A stretch of 64,000 bases of DNA from Lasiodiplodia sp. COLG20 (Eukaryota > Ascomycota > Dothideomycetes > Botryosphaeriales > Botryosphaeriaceae), in NCBI GenBank assembly GCA_009801085.1, contig VNWV01000011.1, positions 248,001-312,000 of the forward strand, given 5' to 3'. Of this stretch, positions 10,279-22,718 are shown piece by piece. How positions within the stretch are numbered: position 1 is the first letter of the stretch; the number at the start of each line of letters is the position of its first letter. The translations under genes and the position numbers were made by a program. Under the pieces are notes generated by a model. The model saw only the letters and a program-made list of their open reading frames with translations. It was not told the origin of the DNA and made no database searches.

Positions 10279-13200
10279 CAAATGTTGTTATTCTAAAGAG
10301 CTGGGACATAGTTATGCCTGAGGCCTTACTATTCTTCCCGCGAGCCTTCGGATGCGATTACCCCTAGTATGCGTTGTATGCTTTTAAATATTCTAACACG
10401 TTTCATCTATCCATAATCAGTAATGCGTTTTGTATGTCTTGACCAGAAGTGAAAGCGCTACAGCTGGCGGCCATCTAAAATTAAGTTATACCAGATGGAG
10501 CAGGATATCAATTGAGGAAGATCTTCAGAGATCATGCATTGATCTGTGAAGAGAATGGCTGTTTTTTGAGGCAAAGCAGCAAAGAATTTCCATTGTTTAT
10601 CTCACTTGTTTGGTTCTCAGAGCACCTGACTGGTCACCGACAGTATTCAATCCAGAGCCTCCGGTACGTTGGACACAAGCCCCATAGTTGGAATCGTGTA
10701 GGCTCAGAAACGCAATGTGGTGTCTAGCGAGCGCATAAGCGCAAACCATTCGCATCCATCACTGTGTAATGCTTTGTTGTTGGCAGTCAGGCGTCTCAAT
10801 TGCTGGCGTGAACAGCTGGTCTGATCTATCCGGCAATATCGAGTTACACTACACCCGCCTGTGTTACGAGGCAAGCGGCCTAGACTACATATCTTGCCTC
10901 GCGAGGCCCTAGCTCGCAGCCAGCCACTGCCAGCGGGATGAAGGCGTTGGAATGGTAATCCATCACTTCACTCAACCTGCATGGCCTCTCCAGCCTCTAG
11001 CGGCTTCCGGGTTAGCAGGCTCCGTCTTGGCACTCCATGTTTTCTCCCGACCCCAGCCTCCGTACCTCAGCTGACCCTCAGGCTACCAGTGAAGTTAGAA
11101 GCTAGTATGTTAGTGGCTGTACTACCACTAGTGGGAGAGACTTGCGACGTTCAACCTTCCTGCACTCGTCTGCAAATGCTCTGAGGCTCTGTGGTCCCTA
11201 TTGAACCTCTTTGCTGGCTTCTCGGGTGGAAACCCAGGCATCATCACATGCCTTTGCATCTTCGTTGCAGATCTCGATATACACAGATAATCTCCGCTGA
11301 ACCCAGCGTGGATATTCTGTTTTATTTCTCACCCTTGATCACGTCATGAGTCGCGGGGAGCGGGCTGAAAGGCGACACTATCCCCGCACCCGGCCGGGCT
11401 GCATCGACGGGCAAATAGAGTCCGGCTCCGGACTTCCATCTGCGGGTGCATGAACGGTTCGGCTGAGACCCTGGCAGGTAGCACCAATCTGCCCCCTATG
11501 TTTCAACCCGCTACAGTTGAACTTTTCACCGGAAGACTCCGACAGACAGGCTGACGGGCGTCGACAAGCGCCCTTCCCCTCTGGCCGTGATAAGACGGAC
11601 CAAGCGCCGACCCCGGCTCTCCCTCTCCCTGTGTGACCACGAGCCCTCCTGGTCGCTGATCCCTGGTCACAACCCCGGTCTCTGCCTCAAGATGAGCCCG
11701 CTGCAGTCGGTACGAAGCAGGGCGGATTCATCTCCGCAGCGCACCTTGTCGTTCGATCGCTAACCCTTGCCATCCCTGACGTGAGAAGCGAGAGCCTGCA
11801 GCGGATGCAATCAATAGTTGCTTCCGCGCGCAAGGGGTGAACGATCGCGCCGCCAGCGGCGGCGAGCGCGGCCCGGCTTCGTCGGCTCGCGATGCAAGTG
11901 GGCGGGAACGGCACTTTTGGGGCGGATCCGCCTGCTAGCGCTGGGCGATACGTCTTTTTCGAGATCGGGGTTTGTCAACGGCGTGGATGTGGGGGGGTTG
12001 CTTGTCCAGCCGTCTCTCACATTGTTGGCAGTTTTGACGGCGTGTCGAATGGCCTGCTCTACGACACCAAGGGAACATCCGTCACCGGAAAGTATAATTA
12101 AGCTCCACGGGGGCAGAACTCACATGACGCTGGGCCGGGTCGTTGACGTACCCTGCATCGTTAGTTTGTTCTTTCGCCCCCAAAAGCCGGTCCGAACCTT
12201 AATCACAGACTGGAAGCTTTACGAGTTTAACCTTCTTGAGACCATCTATACTACATCACATTGCAGCGGACCGGTCCGGCCCTATCTTGTATTGGATTGG
12301 TCTCCGTTAGAACTTTAATTTGCCGGTTCCTGTGGGATAGAGTCCATCTTCTCGTGTTGAGGGGAAGAATAAAGAAAATAAAACCATAAAGACAGTGCGT
12401 CAGGCAGTCCCTCCGCAGCCGCCGGAGCACGTCAGAGCCGCCTGTTTCGCGGCCCGGTGCCAAGCTAGCACGACTGCGGAGCACGGCAACGACAAGCACA
12501 CTCGGGCTGTTTTCCCATTATGCGCACCTCGCACACTCTTGTCAAAAACAACTCCACCCGAGGTTTACCTTGAAGCACTCATGTTTTCGATTACGGCTGT
12601 CCTGTACTAATAACGGCTATGTCCGAAAGCACAGGCAATGACATCCAAATGGAATTTTCTTCAATGACGCATTTTATTGCAATCTTCTGAAAACCGTGTA
12701 TATTCTCATGTGTAGTTATTGAAACAGTATCATGTTGCTTTTAACTCGGAAATTCGGTCTCATGTTTTCCAGAAAAGTCAGCAATCCAGCCAATGCCCGA
12801 TGACTTCGTTTACGGAACTTGCCTCCACCGCAAGCGAAGACACATCTCGCAGACTCTCTGCTGCGCCAAGACCACCGGCGGAAGTTGGACACGCACTGCA
12901 GTGTCGCCAATAACGCATCCTGAGATGACGTGGCTCTGGCTTGGCAATTCTTAGTGGGGTAGACATGCAGAGCCTGTGGGATGGTGAAGAGGCTCACCAA
13001 TCCTTTACATATCGGTAATGACTCCGACTGTACGCTTCCCTGGGATTGGCGTTCCATACCCTGGAACTAGCCGTCTCCACTCAACACTTTATTTTTCTTC
13101 GTTTTTGAGGTGCTGCTACTGGCTCCACTACCGGAATTCGAGACGCAAAGAGAAATGATGAACAACTTCATTCTGTGTCACATTGACCCCTAGAGTATCC

Positions 13201-15034
13201 AAAGGGATTTGTACACGGTTGCAAGAGCCGTTTTCCATTAATTAAATGCATGGTAGGATTGGGAATTACCGGCCACTTGTTTGGATGAACGTATGTCAGA
13301 ATCGCAGTGAACATGGGGAAGCAGAGAAAGCCTTGATGGTCTGCATAATACCCAAGTCCAAATGCTGAATTCACCCATTTGAATGACTTGTTATCTAATT
13401 CAGTCACATCTCAGCTGCACCAGCTTCTTTTCGGAATTCGGGCCTTTGTTTACTTTCAACAAAGAGGTGAAATCATTCGATGCCTCTCCTAATCAACGCA
13501 AGGCACATATTGTGAGCAACTAATGAGCTTATCGAATGCTTTGGCGCTGAGAAACACTATATGCAGTGCTCTTGGGAAAACTAACTTTCACAGTGCATAC
13601 AGGGTGTGTAGTTCGTAGTTGTGGGAAATGGGCACTACCCGCAGGACAACGCAATCGTGTGCTATTTAATGGCGCCACGCTCTAGTGTTTGAACACGCCC
13701 AATGTCACAGACACATACCGCAGTCACCATGTCTCAGACCAGTTTCCGAAATGGCGTTGGCTCATTGACATGCACTGCATGGTTTGGCTAGGCTCCTGTC
13801 TCGGACTGTTGGATGGCCTGAGATCAGCTCAATTATGTGGTAAGACAGAGATGCAGTCTCTCTGAGCTATGGACCAATGCCGCAAATATTTTCATGCGTG
13901 GCACTCTCTTATCTCTATTTCACTGTGCTATGATTAATTGATGGCATTCTGGCACGGCTGATAGGTCGCCTTGCAACGGCGGAAATGTCTCCTGGTTATG
14001 CTTCGCGCTAAAACAAAGGAATGATCAACGAAGGAGGCAACGAGGCAAAGAAAAAACGACTCGGGAATTGTCGCGTAACAACGGGATCGGAGAAATGGGC
14101 GGTGGCCAAGTCTGCATGGATGTGCGGGGCAATATCCTGTTCGTTACGGCTCATCAGCCGGAAGCCCATCCCCGAGAGGATTTTCCGACTGCCATGACAG
14201 AAAACCGTTGGCAATGGCGTGCAAGTGTGGTAATTATGACGAAGTGAGTTTCTCATCACACACTCTCACGTTCTAGAGTCTGGTTTGGTCTACTATAAGT
14301 ATGGTGAGGACGTGATGTGTCAGGTCAAGTGCTAGTGCGGGAGTCGGCAGGCCGTTGCGACAAGCGATCGAGATACCATTCACCGTTTCCACGACCCTTC
14401 CCTGTTCTTTCGACCCCTGTTGCTGCACTCTCGTCCTGATAACGCAGTCGATCTGGACAGGGAGTGCTGACGAATCTTGCTCTCGTCCCTGCAACTCGAC
14501 TATTCAGGCATTTCCCTTTCCCCACCGCCGTTGAGCGGAGCTTGTACCGTCTGAAGGCGGAGAATAAGGCGTATGCAAACTACTTTCTTACTCGCATCAC
14601 ACTAGCATGAAGAACTGCGACCATCGGTCGAAGGGGCCGAGTCTAGGCCTGTTCTGTTCTGCAAACCTTGGACGCCCTCTGCACGCTAGGTGAGCCTCGC
14701 ATTTGCCTAATATCGCAGCGCAGGTGACATTGCATCACGTAGAGCTACTTAAGTCTCGGCGGCACACTACGGTATTGAGACCTGGCATATTCACCCGCCT
14801 CCGGGACCGACAGCATATCTAAGCAGTTTCCGCACCTTCCACCACTGTTCCGTGTCCCCACGTCCTGCACTTATTCAGAGCTGTACCTCGTTCACATCTG
14901 CAACTCTCCCACAGCTGCAACTTTCTCCCCTTCTGCAGCTCCCTCTCCCTCATCGTCTCGTCCCTGCTTCCGACGAGCCGGCCTTCCACCAGCCCCAGCC
15001 CCACGAAGAGCAGCGAACCAGAGCAGACACGACC
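10279..15034. other. Gene-poor region, no supported gene
   Basis: Nearly 4.8 kb holds no frame above about 170 codons, no recognisable domain and no credible exon chain on either strand. The segment around 11340-12000 is GC-rich and the rest is mixed. The last ~300 bases (14730-15034), with pyrimidine-rich CTCTCCCTC-type tracts, probably are the promoter and leader of the gene at 15035. I saw no tRNA or rRNA. Confidence 0.5.
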
Positions 15035-15460
15035 ATGGGCGTCACCCAACACCTACCCAACTCCACAGGCCCGGTTACAGTCCCCGTGACTATCGTCTCT
15101 CCAAACAACTCCACGTACGCGACGGACCAATACCAGGATCATTACATTTGCTACGATCCGGCATACGTCGCCGCTATCATCGAGATCTGGCGTGCTGAGA
15201 CGGCCGCCAGCGAAGAACGCCGGGAACAGCGCAAAGAGGAGCGCAAAGCAGCCAAGCGCGAGCAGAGAGCCCGGTGGGATGAGAGCGAGGAGAGGAAGCG
15301 GCTGGTGTGGGAGTCAGCAGAGCGGAAGAGAGTAAGGGCAGAGAGGAAAGAGCGGAGGAGGGAGAGACAGGGAGCAAGGAGGGAGGGGCGGTGGAATGTG
15401 CCAGGGGATGCAGAGGGGGATGACATGTCGGGACAGATATTAGATCTCCTCGTGGGGTGA
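15035..15460 (+). CDS. Hypothetical charged coiled-coil protein
   Basis: A single-exon frame of 141 aa starts at an ATG in a good fungal context (ACGACCATGG). Residues 1-45 are polar (Thr, Asn, Val rich). Residues ~46-60 contain the aromatic stretch DHYICYDPAYVAAIIEIW. Residues ~60-125 are a very basic and acidic helix dominated by Arg, Glu, Lys and Ala (EERREQRKEERKAAKREQRA), likely a coiled coil or nucleic-acid-contacting helix. I do not recognise a family. The frame is open further upstream to 14852, but that part is Leu/Pro-rich and looks like leader. Strong codon and composition bias argues that it is real; the function is unknown. Confidence 0.5.
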   Translation: MGVTQHLPNSTGPVTVPVTIVSPNNSTYATDQYQDHYICYDPAYVAAIIEIWRAETAASEERREQRKEERKAAKREQRARWDESEERKRLVWESAERKRVRAERKERRRERQGARREGRWNVPGDAEGDDMSGQILDLLVG

Positions 15461-17393
15461 GTGCTTCTTTTGTTCTTTCTTTCCCACTTTATCTCTTGCT
15501 TTCTAATATCGTCATTCAAATACGTTTGGATAAGTTGAGCAGTGAACAGACTGTATCCTGGCTCTTGATGGTTGATTACCTGTAATGCTATATGCTGACA
15601 GTATATGAAAGCCACAGGCTCGACGTAACGAACTGACGCTTCGCTGCCACTGTTTTTGCACGACAAATGCATTCTGGTAATGAAGAGGGAATTAATCAAT
15701 CTCGGTATATGTTTTGATGGGTAATGAATTTTCACGACTTTCAAAAACGAAAATTCTGAAGGAGGGAGTGGATGGTAGGGGCTTCCGGATTCTGGAGACA
15801 GCAGTGGGAACTGGAACACGTATTTGTGATGAGGGGAAGTTGATGGCGTCGCTGCTGTGATTGGCGAGTCTGAGTCGCTGAAGCCCGTGGCGCTGATGCC
15901 GTGGCTGAGGGAGCTTTGGTCGACTCTACTCTGTTCGGTGCCGATTGCGCTGAGCCTTGGGAGCCTTTTAGTCTGTTACTGTTAGAGGTCATTTTTGAAA
16001 GCCTTAGTCGATGGATCGTACCTGGTGTTTTCTGAGCCAAGACGCAGCAGACTCTGGATCGTCCTCTCCGCTGTTGCCTTCTTCTGGTGTAGTTACGAGT
16101 TTCCGCATGTTCGGCATATGTCATCACTTTTAGATACCAGGCCAAACGCTTAATTCAAAAAGACTATTTGAGTAGTGAACAGCTGCCGCTCAACACACAG
16201 CGCAGAATTAATTCTACTCTTTCATGCACCGGAAGAATGTAGGTCGTGCTTTGGTAGAACGAGATGCTGCGTCAATGCGCCGCATAATCTTTTGACAATC
16301 GCATGACGTTAGTTTTTCCCGGCAGGCATCCCCGGCAAAAGGAAGGGCCAAAGAGGATGATCTGCGTGCAAGACCCTTGTGTGGGATTGCGCCCGGAGAT
16401 CACCAAGGCTACTGCAAGTGCTCAGCTTTGCAGATACGAATAAGTGAAAATGGCGTATAGCGGGCGCAGAAACGGGATGGCGGTCATACAAGGTACGACT
16501 AACAGGCCTCCCTTGACCTGCGAATGGACAAACTCGTCATCAAACTGCATACACCCTAGTAGAAATGTGAGATGCGCCCCCTTGCCCATGCATCTTCGCC
16601 TCTACCTAGATTGCTGCGCGATGCGTGAGCCCAGTTCATGCACGTTGTGAGCAATTCGTCGGTCTAGCCAAACCGAGCGAGCAGATTCAGTGGCGAATGT
16701 TCCCCACGGTATATCAGCATACGTACGTCATGAAGTTTAAAACAAGTACATCTCACAAACAGCAGCAATTGCTCGCTTTGGGATGCCGTTGTCAATCAAA
16801 TCTTCCGACTCTTTGGTACCAGGGAAGCATCTCAGCACAATGTCATCCGCACAATCGTCCGTCATCTGCGGATGGTGATTCGTTGTTCCTGGTGGCAGTG
16901 TACAACGTGAAGGTAATATCGATAGAGGGCGACCGGTCAGTAAATATATCTGCCGAACAGAGTAAGAAGTCCCGACACGTCTGTACGAATGTGTACTACA
17001 CAAGTTTGCATAGTTGGACAGATTACCATACGCCACCCGGATCTCCGTACATCGCCGCAGCGCTTAGAGCGGCTAATTCCAGATTGACGTTTCCTGTGAC
17101 CCCGGGCCTTTTTTGTTTCTTCTTTCTCGCCGGCCGGAGTTATATTCTGCGCGCTCTGAAGCCTACTGCCGCAAAATGCGTCGGAGGTAAGTCAATATGG
17201 TGCCGTTAGTCGAACGGAACATTTCTCTTAGACCTTGAAGCCTTTGGATAGCCAAACTTGCACACCTGCCAGCTCAAATATCTTCCAACTAGGAATGTGC
17301 TCAGGTCATTGTGGACATCGGTAAAGGTACTCCTGCTGGCTAAAAGCGCCCTGCTTTGGCTGTCATGGTGGGCACCAGGAGGGACAGGGCAAT

Positions 17394-17420
17394 AGCCAAT
17401 CAAAACCTCCGCACGCCGCA
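17394..17420. repeat. Dispersed 27-bp repeat, copy 1
   Basis: The segment begins AGCCAATCAAAACC and ends TCCGCACGCCGCA. It matches 27408-27434 at 25 of 27 positions and contains a CCAAT box. The flanks show only faint similarity, so the origin is unclear: a relic of a longer repeat or a shared promoter element. Confidence 0.45.
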
Positions 17421-18051
17421 ACTCCCCGACGACGTCTGCTAAGCACCATAACGGCCGCACCCAACTTAGCCGAAGGTCGAATGAAATACGAAACCTTCTT
17501 GTGAGTCACCTGCATTCAATGCTGTTCTGAAAAAGAACATTTGCTACAGCTAATGATATTCTGATAATCTACTCAAATGCTTTTCCACTATCGGCCTTGG
17601 TCGATTTCTTTAAGCAGCTACATAAGCAGAAACTCACACCTTGCCTAATACCATCACTCTAGTAGACTCCACAGCGCACACCCCGCTCGTGTCAAGAAGT
17701 GGACCTCGTATAGTCCAAAGCTACTAAGTGTTCATTAGCTGTACCAAATACGTCGGAAATGGGAAAGCTTCGGAGTCGGCGGTATCGTATCGAATCCGAG
17801 CACAGCCCTCCCCATGATCCCGACTCAGCACCCACTTCGGTGGCAGAAAAAAAATTGGGTAGCAAATGAAAACGTTGCGGAGCTTGCAGACCATGCAACA
17901 GTGAGGAGAGACATCTCGAACCGGACGGAGAATGGTGAGAACGTGGGGTGTCCCCTCGCTCACCCACCGCACGGGCCTCGGGCTGTCAAAAATTTTGTCT
18001 CCTTCTTCAATACTACCGTCCCCGCAGCAAAACAACAGCTTCTCGGGCAGC

Positions 18052-18055
18052 AAAA
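18052..18055 (-). terminator. Pol III T-run terminator of tRNA-Gly
   Basis: Four T on the minus strand lie six bases past the mature 3' end of the tRNA, the usual place and minimal length for RNA polymerase III termination in fungi. Confidence 0.65.
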
Positions 18056-18060
18056 GAAGA

Positions 18061-18196
18061 TGCGTCGGCCGGGAATCGAACCCGGGGCTGATCGAAGCTG
18101 AGTGTTGAGCTCCCGGGAGCACTCGTGGGATGAGATGCTCCTGTGAGGGCTGCAACTACATGGCAACGATCAATTTTACCACTAAACCACCAACGC
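18061..18196 (-). tRNA. tRNA-Gly (anticodon GCC) with a 65-nt intron
   Basis: The minus strand folds as a tRNA. The acceptor stem GCGTTGG pairs with CCGACGC, with discriminator A. The D arm is GTTTAGTGGTAAAAT, the anticodon arm is GATCG-TTGCCAT-CGATC with GCC at 34-36, and the T arm CCGGGTTCGATTCCCGG contains a perfect B box. An intron of 65 nt (18096-18160) interrupts the anticodon loop one base after the anticodon, the canonical nuclear position. The 5' exon is 36 nt and the 3' exon 35 nt. A Pol III terminator (TTTT on the minus strand, 18052-18055) follows the 3' end. Confidence 0.93.
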
Positions 18197-20104
18197 TGTA
18201 AGCTATTGTGCTGCTGTGATGAATGTCTGACAATCTGGATAGCTTATAGAGTGATTTCCGGGGTCAGGGGGAGGTGGTGGAACGGGACGTTGCCGGACGG
18301 TTCCGCAATCAACAGCATTGAGAATTGAGTTTCCCAGCAGTAATTAGATTGGCTTGAAGCTTCTAGAGCTAATTATATAGTCATAAAGCCATTCGAGTGC
18401 AAAAGGGGTCAGAAAGTCTCACAACGTGGGTGTGCATAAAGGAGAGAGAAAACACGTGGAATCGAGCCTCTTATTGACGAATGCATCATGAATGGTACGA
18501 GACGCAACTGGAGAGCTGGCGGGGCCTCTGACGGCGAAATGTTTTGAGGTGACGTTAATTGGTTCCGACCCTGACTCTTCCATGCCTCGTCCCGCTGCAG
18601 GCATCCTTCTCCAGCCTCTCAGAACTGCAAAGCAGCCACGGAAAAGAGATGTGGACCCAATTACATTCATTCAGTAACGGCGACCGTCCAAAACAAGCAA
18701 CCTTGGACGTAGCGGGGGAGCGGATAGCTCATGAAGCATTGACCTGGTTCCACGATACGCACTTGTAATACAAAGCATAGGCCAAACTGGGCGTGGATGT
18801 ATGCACGGTCTGGACGATATGGTTTAATGAATTTCCAATGAACGGCTTCTTGGGATAGGAAAGCACCCGACTCGTGCAATAGGAACAGTAGCCCGACAGA
18901 CAGCACGCATCTGTGGAACCAGTACGTCGACGTTTCTGGAACCTTTTTGCCGCATGTGATGGGCTCATGGTCTCTGCAACACATACATCAATACTGGTTC
19001 ACTATTTCAGAGAAGGTTATGAGATGATTGACTCTATCTCAATGTTTCTTTTACAGTCCTTCTTGCCTGTTTATGAAGCCAATTGGCCAGATCCAGGTGT
19101 CAGCCTCGCACGTGAAAGTTTCTCTAAAGCTGCCCAAAAAGTCTTCCCCCGCTAATCACACGGAACCTCCTCACAGCCTTGCGGAATTACCCAGCTTGTG
19201 ATCTTCACCGCGGACGGCACAGCCTTCCAAGCCTTACTGAAAGCGCATGAGAATGTACCGATAGGGCTGCAATAAAAAGGAAGTGTACCTGCATTTATTC
19301 AATGAGAATACATTTGAGCCGCAAGGACCTTCACGTGCTAGAAAATTTACCACCAGTACTTTTCCATCAAGATCCAACTTTGCCCCTGACGGTGAAACCG
19401 CCAGTGTCACGTTTTCGTTGTTCTATCTGAACCGGCATCCACCATCGTGGGCCAAGTTCTTCAAGCCACATGATGTTCATTGCCGTCTCTCATTTCTGAA
19501 AGAAATTCCCCGTTTGCAAGTTTCGGGACAATATTTTCTCGTTGCCACCACCCTCGCGGCGAAAACTTTCCGTTTGATCCAGCTCGCCTGCGTCTCCGCA
19601 AAAACGTACCGATACATATGGCATATTGATTACTATCCGCGAGCCACACTAGTGAAACACGATCCACTACCGCATTGTCATTCCAATAGATATCTTCCAA
19701 GTTTTTTGAATGTCGTTCGCGAACGTCATCGGACCTGAATTTAAATCTGCGACAGTGTCGGGCCTTCGCCCGGTTTCGGCTCAGCTTCAAACGCCCAGAT
19801 AACAAAGACACGGGTAGCCATGGCGGGAACCATCCCACTATCGTTATAGAGCAGTTGAATTGTCAAAGACACAGCAAAGAGCGTTAGGAGCTATAGCGTT
19901 CTCAGCTTCGCCGTTTCGATAACGATGGCGAGCACTCACATTTCTACCCGGAAATCAAACCACATCTCCTGGCCAGATTGATCGCAAGAATGGTGCTGAC
20001 CCGCCGCATGAAGAGGACCGCCCAGCCACCTCCGGGGCCAACCACTGAGCACAATGAGGCGAAGAGGAGGCGTCTGCGGAAGTTGCAGCCACAATATAAG
20101 CCAA
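18197..20104. other. Intergenic, no supported gene
   Basis: This spacer is about 1.9 kb. Frames up to 151 codons (19283-19738 plus, 19461-19838 minus) overlap each other antisense and lack ATG starts in good context or a recognisable domain. A minus-strand fragment around 19700-19825 (MVPAMATRVFVIWAFEAEP) reads plausibly but ends after 30 codons. Confidence 0.4.
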
Positions 20105-20566
20105 ATGAGTGCGATGCAGCAGGAAAGTGCATTACAACTGCCCAAAAATTTGCCCGCAACCGCACCATTCGCCGCACAGACTGACAGCGTCCCAGGGGAT
20201 ACGGCGAGTAATCGGAAGCAACAAAGTAATGACGACTCATCCGCCATTAACGCAACCACCGCCATCGGCCTCGACCCACGCATCCTCTCGCCACCTGCCG
20301 CACCATCCCGAACCGTGACCCCAGCCGGAGGCTTCGAACACCCCCACCCGCTGCGCTCCAACCCTTTCACGCTCGCAGATCGCGCGCGGGGGATCGCGGT
20401 CAATGTTAGCCGATCCTGCGATGAGGTGCTGGGGAGTTGGATACTCGAGCTTGGGGAACTGGGGAAAACAGAGCTGATGGAGCAAGGGTGGAAGGTGTGT
20501 GATGATATGAAGCGCCTAGCCGGCCTGCTGCGGCAGTTTGCGGACATGGAGGAACGTCGTGTTTGA
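20105..20566 (+). CDS. Hypothetical protein with helical C-terminus
   Basis: The frame starts at the ATG of CCAAATGAG and gives 153 aa without introns. Residues 1-60 are Gln, Asn, Ser and Ala rich and probably disordered. Residues ~70-110 are Pro-rich (LSPPAAPSRTVTPAGGF). The last ~50 residues (NPFTLADRARGIAVNVSRSC, then a run ending WKVCDDMKRLAGLLRQFADM) are amphipathic helix and carry most of the conservation-like signal. The frame is open to 20054. A basic frame at 19990-20184 overlaps in another phase and may be an upstream exon, but I could not find good splice sites. I do not recognise the family. Confidence 0.45.
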   Translation: MSAMQQESALQLPKNLPATAPFAAQTDSVPGDTASNRKQQSNDDSSAINATTAIGLDPRILSPPAAPSRTVTPAGGFEHPHPLRSNPFTLADRARGIAVNVSRSCDEVLGSWILELGELGKTELMEQGWKVCDDMKRLAGLLRQFADMEERRV

Positions 20567-22385
20567 GGGTTGGAAGCGAAGTGAAAAGCTCTTTCGTCTA
20601 AAAATAGGAGCTGGAATATTCAGGAATATGCCAGCAAAATCTGGCGGCAGAAGAAGCTTGGGCGCTGAGAGTGGAGCCAGACATGATCTCACCAGCAATT
20701 GATATGCATCACAGTTGAATTATTCTTACGTTTTGACTTCAAATGAAGTGTATTTGCTAGGAGCTGTCTCAGTTGGGATGTTTGTAATGCAAGAGAAGCG
20801 TGCGTTGCAGGCTCACTACAGTGGCAACTCTGCCAAAAATAGCTCTAGGACTTTTCTCGGAGAACTATAAGGCAGAGTGAGTGCTGGGTAAGGTAAGAGG
20901 ACATTTGGAAATACTTGTTTCGTTACGCTTAGGGCTGCGTTTAGGTAAATATGCAACGGCGAGAGATTCACAGACCGATTCAAGTCCTCATGACCAGCGC
21001 GCTTGCGGAAGCAGTGATCATCCGCAAAGGAAGTTGGAAATATCCCGCCATATCCGGTGCGCGATCGGGTCCTTGCGTGAGGCTGACAGGACAACTAGTG
21101 ACAGAAATGGATGTATGCCTGACGCCAGGCATGCAGTTGGGCTGCCAAGCTAGTAGTCTGCAGACGCGCGTTAACTGGCACAGCGCAGGCCAACTCAGTC
21201 AGGCCATAGCCGCACGTATCTTCAGCGACGGTAGCGATCAGCGCTTCGTGTGGTGCATGCAAGCGTCCCGAGGGGCGGGCCACCTCCAAACCTGTATTCT
21301 TGCAGATCGTCTCCTTCTGTGTGGCAGATGATGGGTTGTGCTGGAAGGGCTAGGCCGGGCGGCAGGCGCCCTTGCAGCTCATCTGTGCAACACGCAGGCA
21401 TGAGCATGCGGGCCGGTCCCAGCCGCCACCCGAGACGCTCCCCTATCCCGCATTCCCCACTACAGGGTCTGAAACAGGACAAAGATCCACTTACCTACGC
21501 TAGGCTTGGGATGATGAGGTACAGCGAACCTGTTTGCCATGTCCCACGCTCTGCATTGTTGAGAAACAAATCTGGCGGGTGAGGACACGGGGCTTAGCCT
21601 CTGCGACCAGATTGTGTGCAGGTGACGCCAGGGCTTTGCAACCGTGTGCCTGGGACATGATGAGTCGATCTTCTTTGGATTGCGTGGCAGTGGGTAGCAA
21701 AGTTGAAATAGCCGGTGCGGAGGAACGTGGTACAGCAACGCTGTCCATTTCCAGACCCCTGGTTGACCACCTTGTAGCACCCACCCTTTCCACACCCCGC
21801 CCCAATGGTCAGGATAGCACGGTAAACGTGAGGCTCTTAATTAACTATACTCTGGCCATGTGATTGATCACAACCGTTGATTATCCTCTTCCATGTATGC
21901 CAACAGACACTTTATGCAGTGGTGATTAGATATGTACGCTGTTGATTGGGTACATGGCGATGCGGCTCTTCTATACAACGCCAAATTTGCACCACAAGCG
22001 AGCCCGAAGGCGGTGAATGGAGATCGATAGCGGTCTCAAGATATGGCTGGCTGGGTGGCACAATGCATAGCATTTTAGCCGATGCTTTGGGAGGCTGGTA
22101 ATATTTGAAGCACTAGCCCATCATAGGAACGGTAGTTCACCGCCTCATAATTTTCTAAGCGGAGGCCCGTGGAGGGTCCTGCATTCTGCCGTTTTTTTGT
22201 ATGACGCATGTGAAGGAAACAATTTCGTTTTGCTTGTCATTAATCGTTTGCACATACTAGAGCCGCAAGTCTGCCGCGTCTTAGCAAATGCTCTCAGTTT
22301 TCCTGCTCTTTAACCCATCTGCCCACGATATAATTTTCTTGCCTTCGCATTACATTTTCAAATTGGTAGAATCACCTTTGACGTC
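20567..22385. other. Intergenic, no supported gene
   Basis: Frames of 90-125 codons on both strands between 20816 and 21863 overlap one another and show no domain. The spacer presumably includes the promoter of the chromodomain gene. No repeat or RNA gene was recognised. Confidence 0.4.
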
Positions 22386-22718
22386 ATGCCCAAGCGCAAA
22401 GCAACAACTGCCGCCAAGGACATCGCGAAGAAGAAAAAGGTGGAGACCAAGGAGGCGGACACCGAGACGGCGGAGACTGAGAAGTATTACGAGGCGCGCG
22501 GCATCCTTCAAGAGAGTCCCACACAGTACCTTATCGACTGGGCGCCAGATAGCGATACCGGAGAAGAATACGATCCTTCATGGGAACCAAAAGAGAACGC
22601 CAACCAATTACTCATCGCCGATTGGAACAAGTTCAAAGAGCAGCAATCACAAAAGAAATCCGCTCAAAAAAAGGCGCCGCGGCGAGAGACGGTCAGCCGG
22701 GAAACGAGTGCCACGTGA
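22386..22718 (+). CDS. Small chromodomain protein
   Basis: The 110-aa frame has a Lys-rich N-terminus (KRKATTAAKDIAKKKK, a likely nuclear signal) followed at residues ~34-85 by a chromodomain: YYEARGILQ, YLIDWAP and DPSWEPKENANQLLIADW. The three aromatic cage positions (Tyr34/35, Trp52, Trp66) are filled, so methyl-lysine binding is plausible. The loop between strands 2 and 3 is a little longer than usual (DSDTGEEYD). The C-terminus is basic. An A7 run at 22664-22670 lies just after the domain, and a second open phase continues past it (basic, ending KALKVQWFLS at a GTAAG donor), so the gene may extend through exons downstream. Nuclear, chromatin-associated role inferred from the domain only. 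Confidence 0.65.
   Translation: MPKRKATTAAKDIAKKKKVETKEADTETAETEKYYEARGILQESPTQYLIDWAPDSDTGEEYDPSWEPKENANQLLIADWNKFKEQQSQKKSAQKKAPRRETVSRETSAT

Larger units (their letters stand above)
15461..18060. other. Intergenic, no supported gene
   Basis: Several frames of 130-195 codons occur here (for example 16625-17209), but they begin at non-ATG codons, overlap unrelated frames and show no domain or repeat signature. A 27-bp segment at 17394-17420 recurs with two mismatches at 27408-27434. Confidence 0.4.

Noticed and set aside
15741..16145. Ser/Gln/Arg-rich minus-strand frame of 134 codons
   Set aside because: Low-complexity composition, no domain, no conserved start context. It could be a real short gene but I cannot support it.
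16625..17209. Open frame of 194 codons, plus strand
   Set aside because: Begins at GTG, overlaps other frames and has no protein-like periodicity or domain; no splice signals linking it to anything.
19283..19838. Two long antisense frames (151 plus, 125 minus)
   Set aside because: They occupy the same DNA in opposite directions; neither has an ATG in good context or a recognisable motif.
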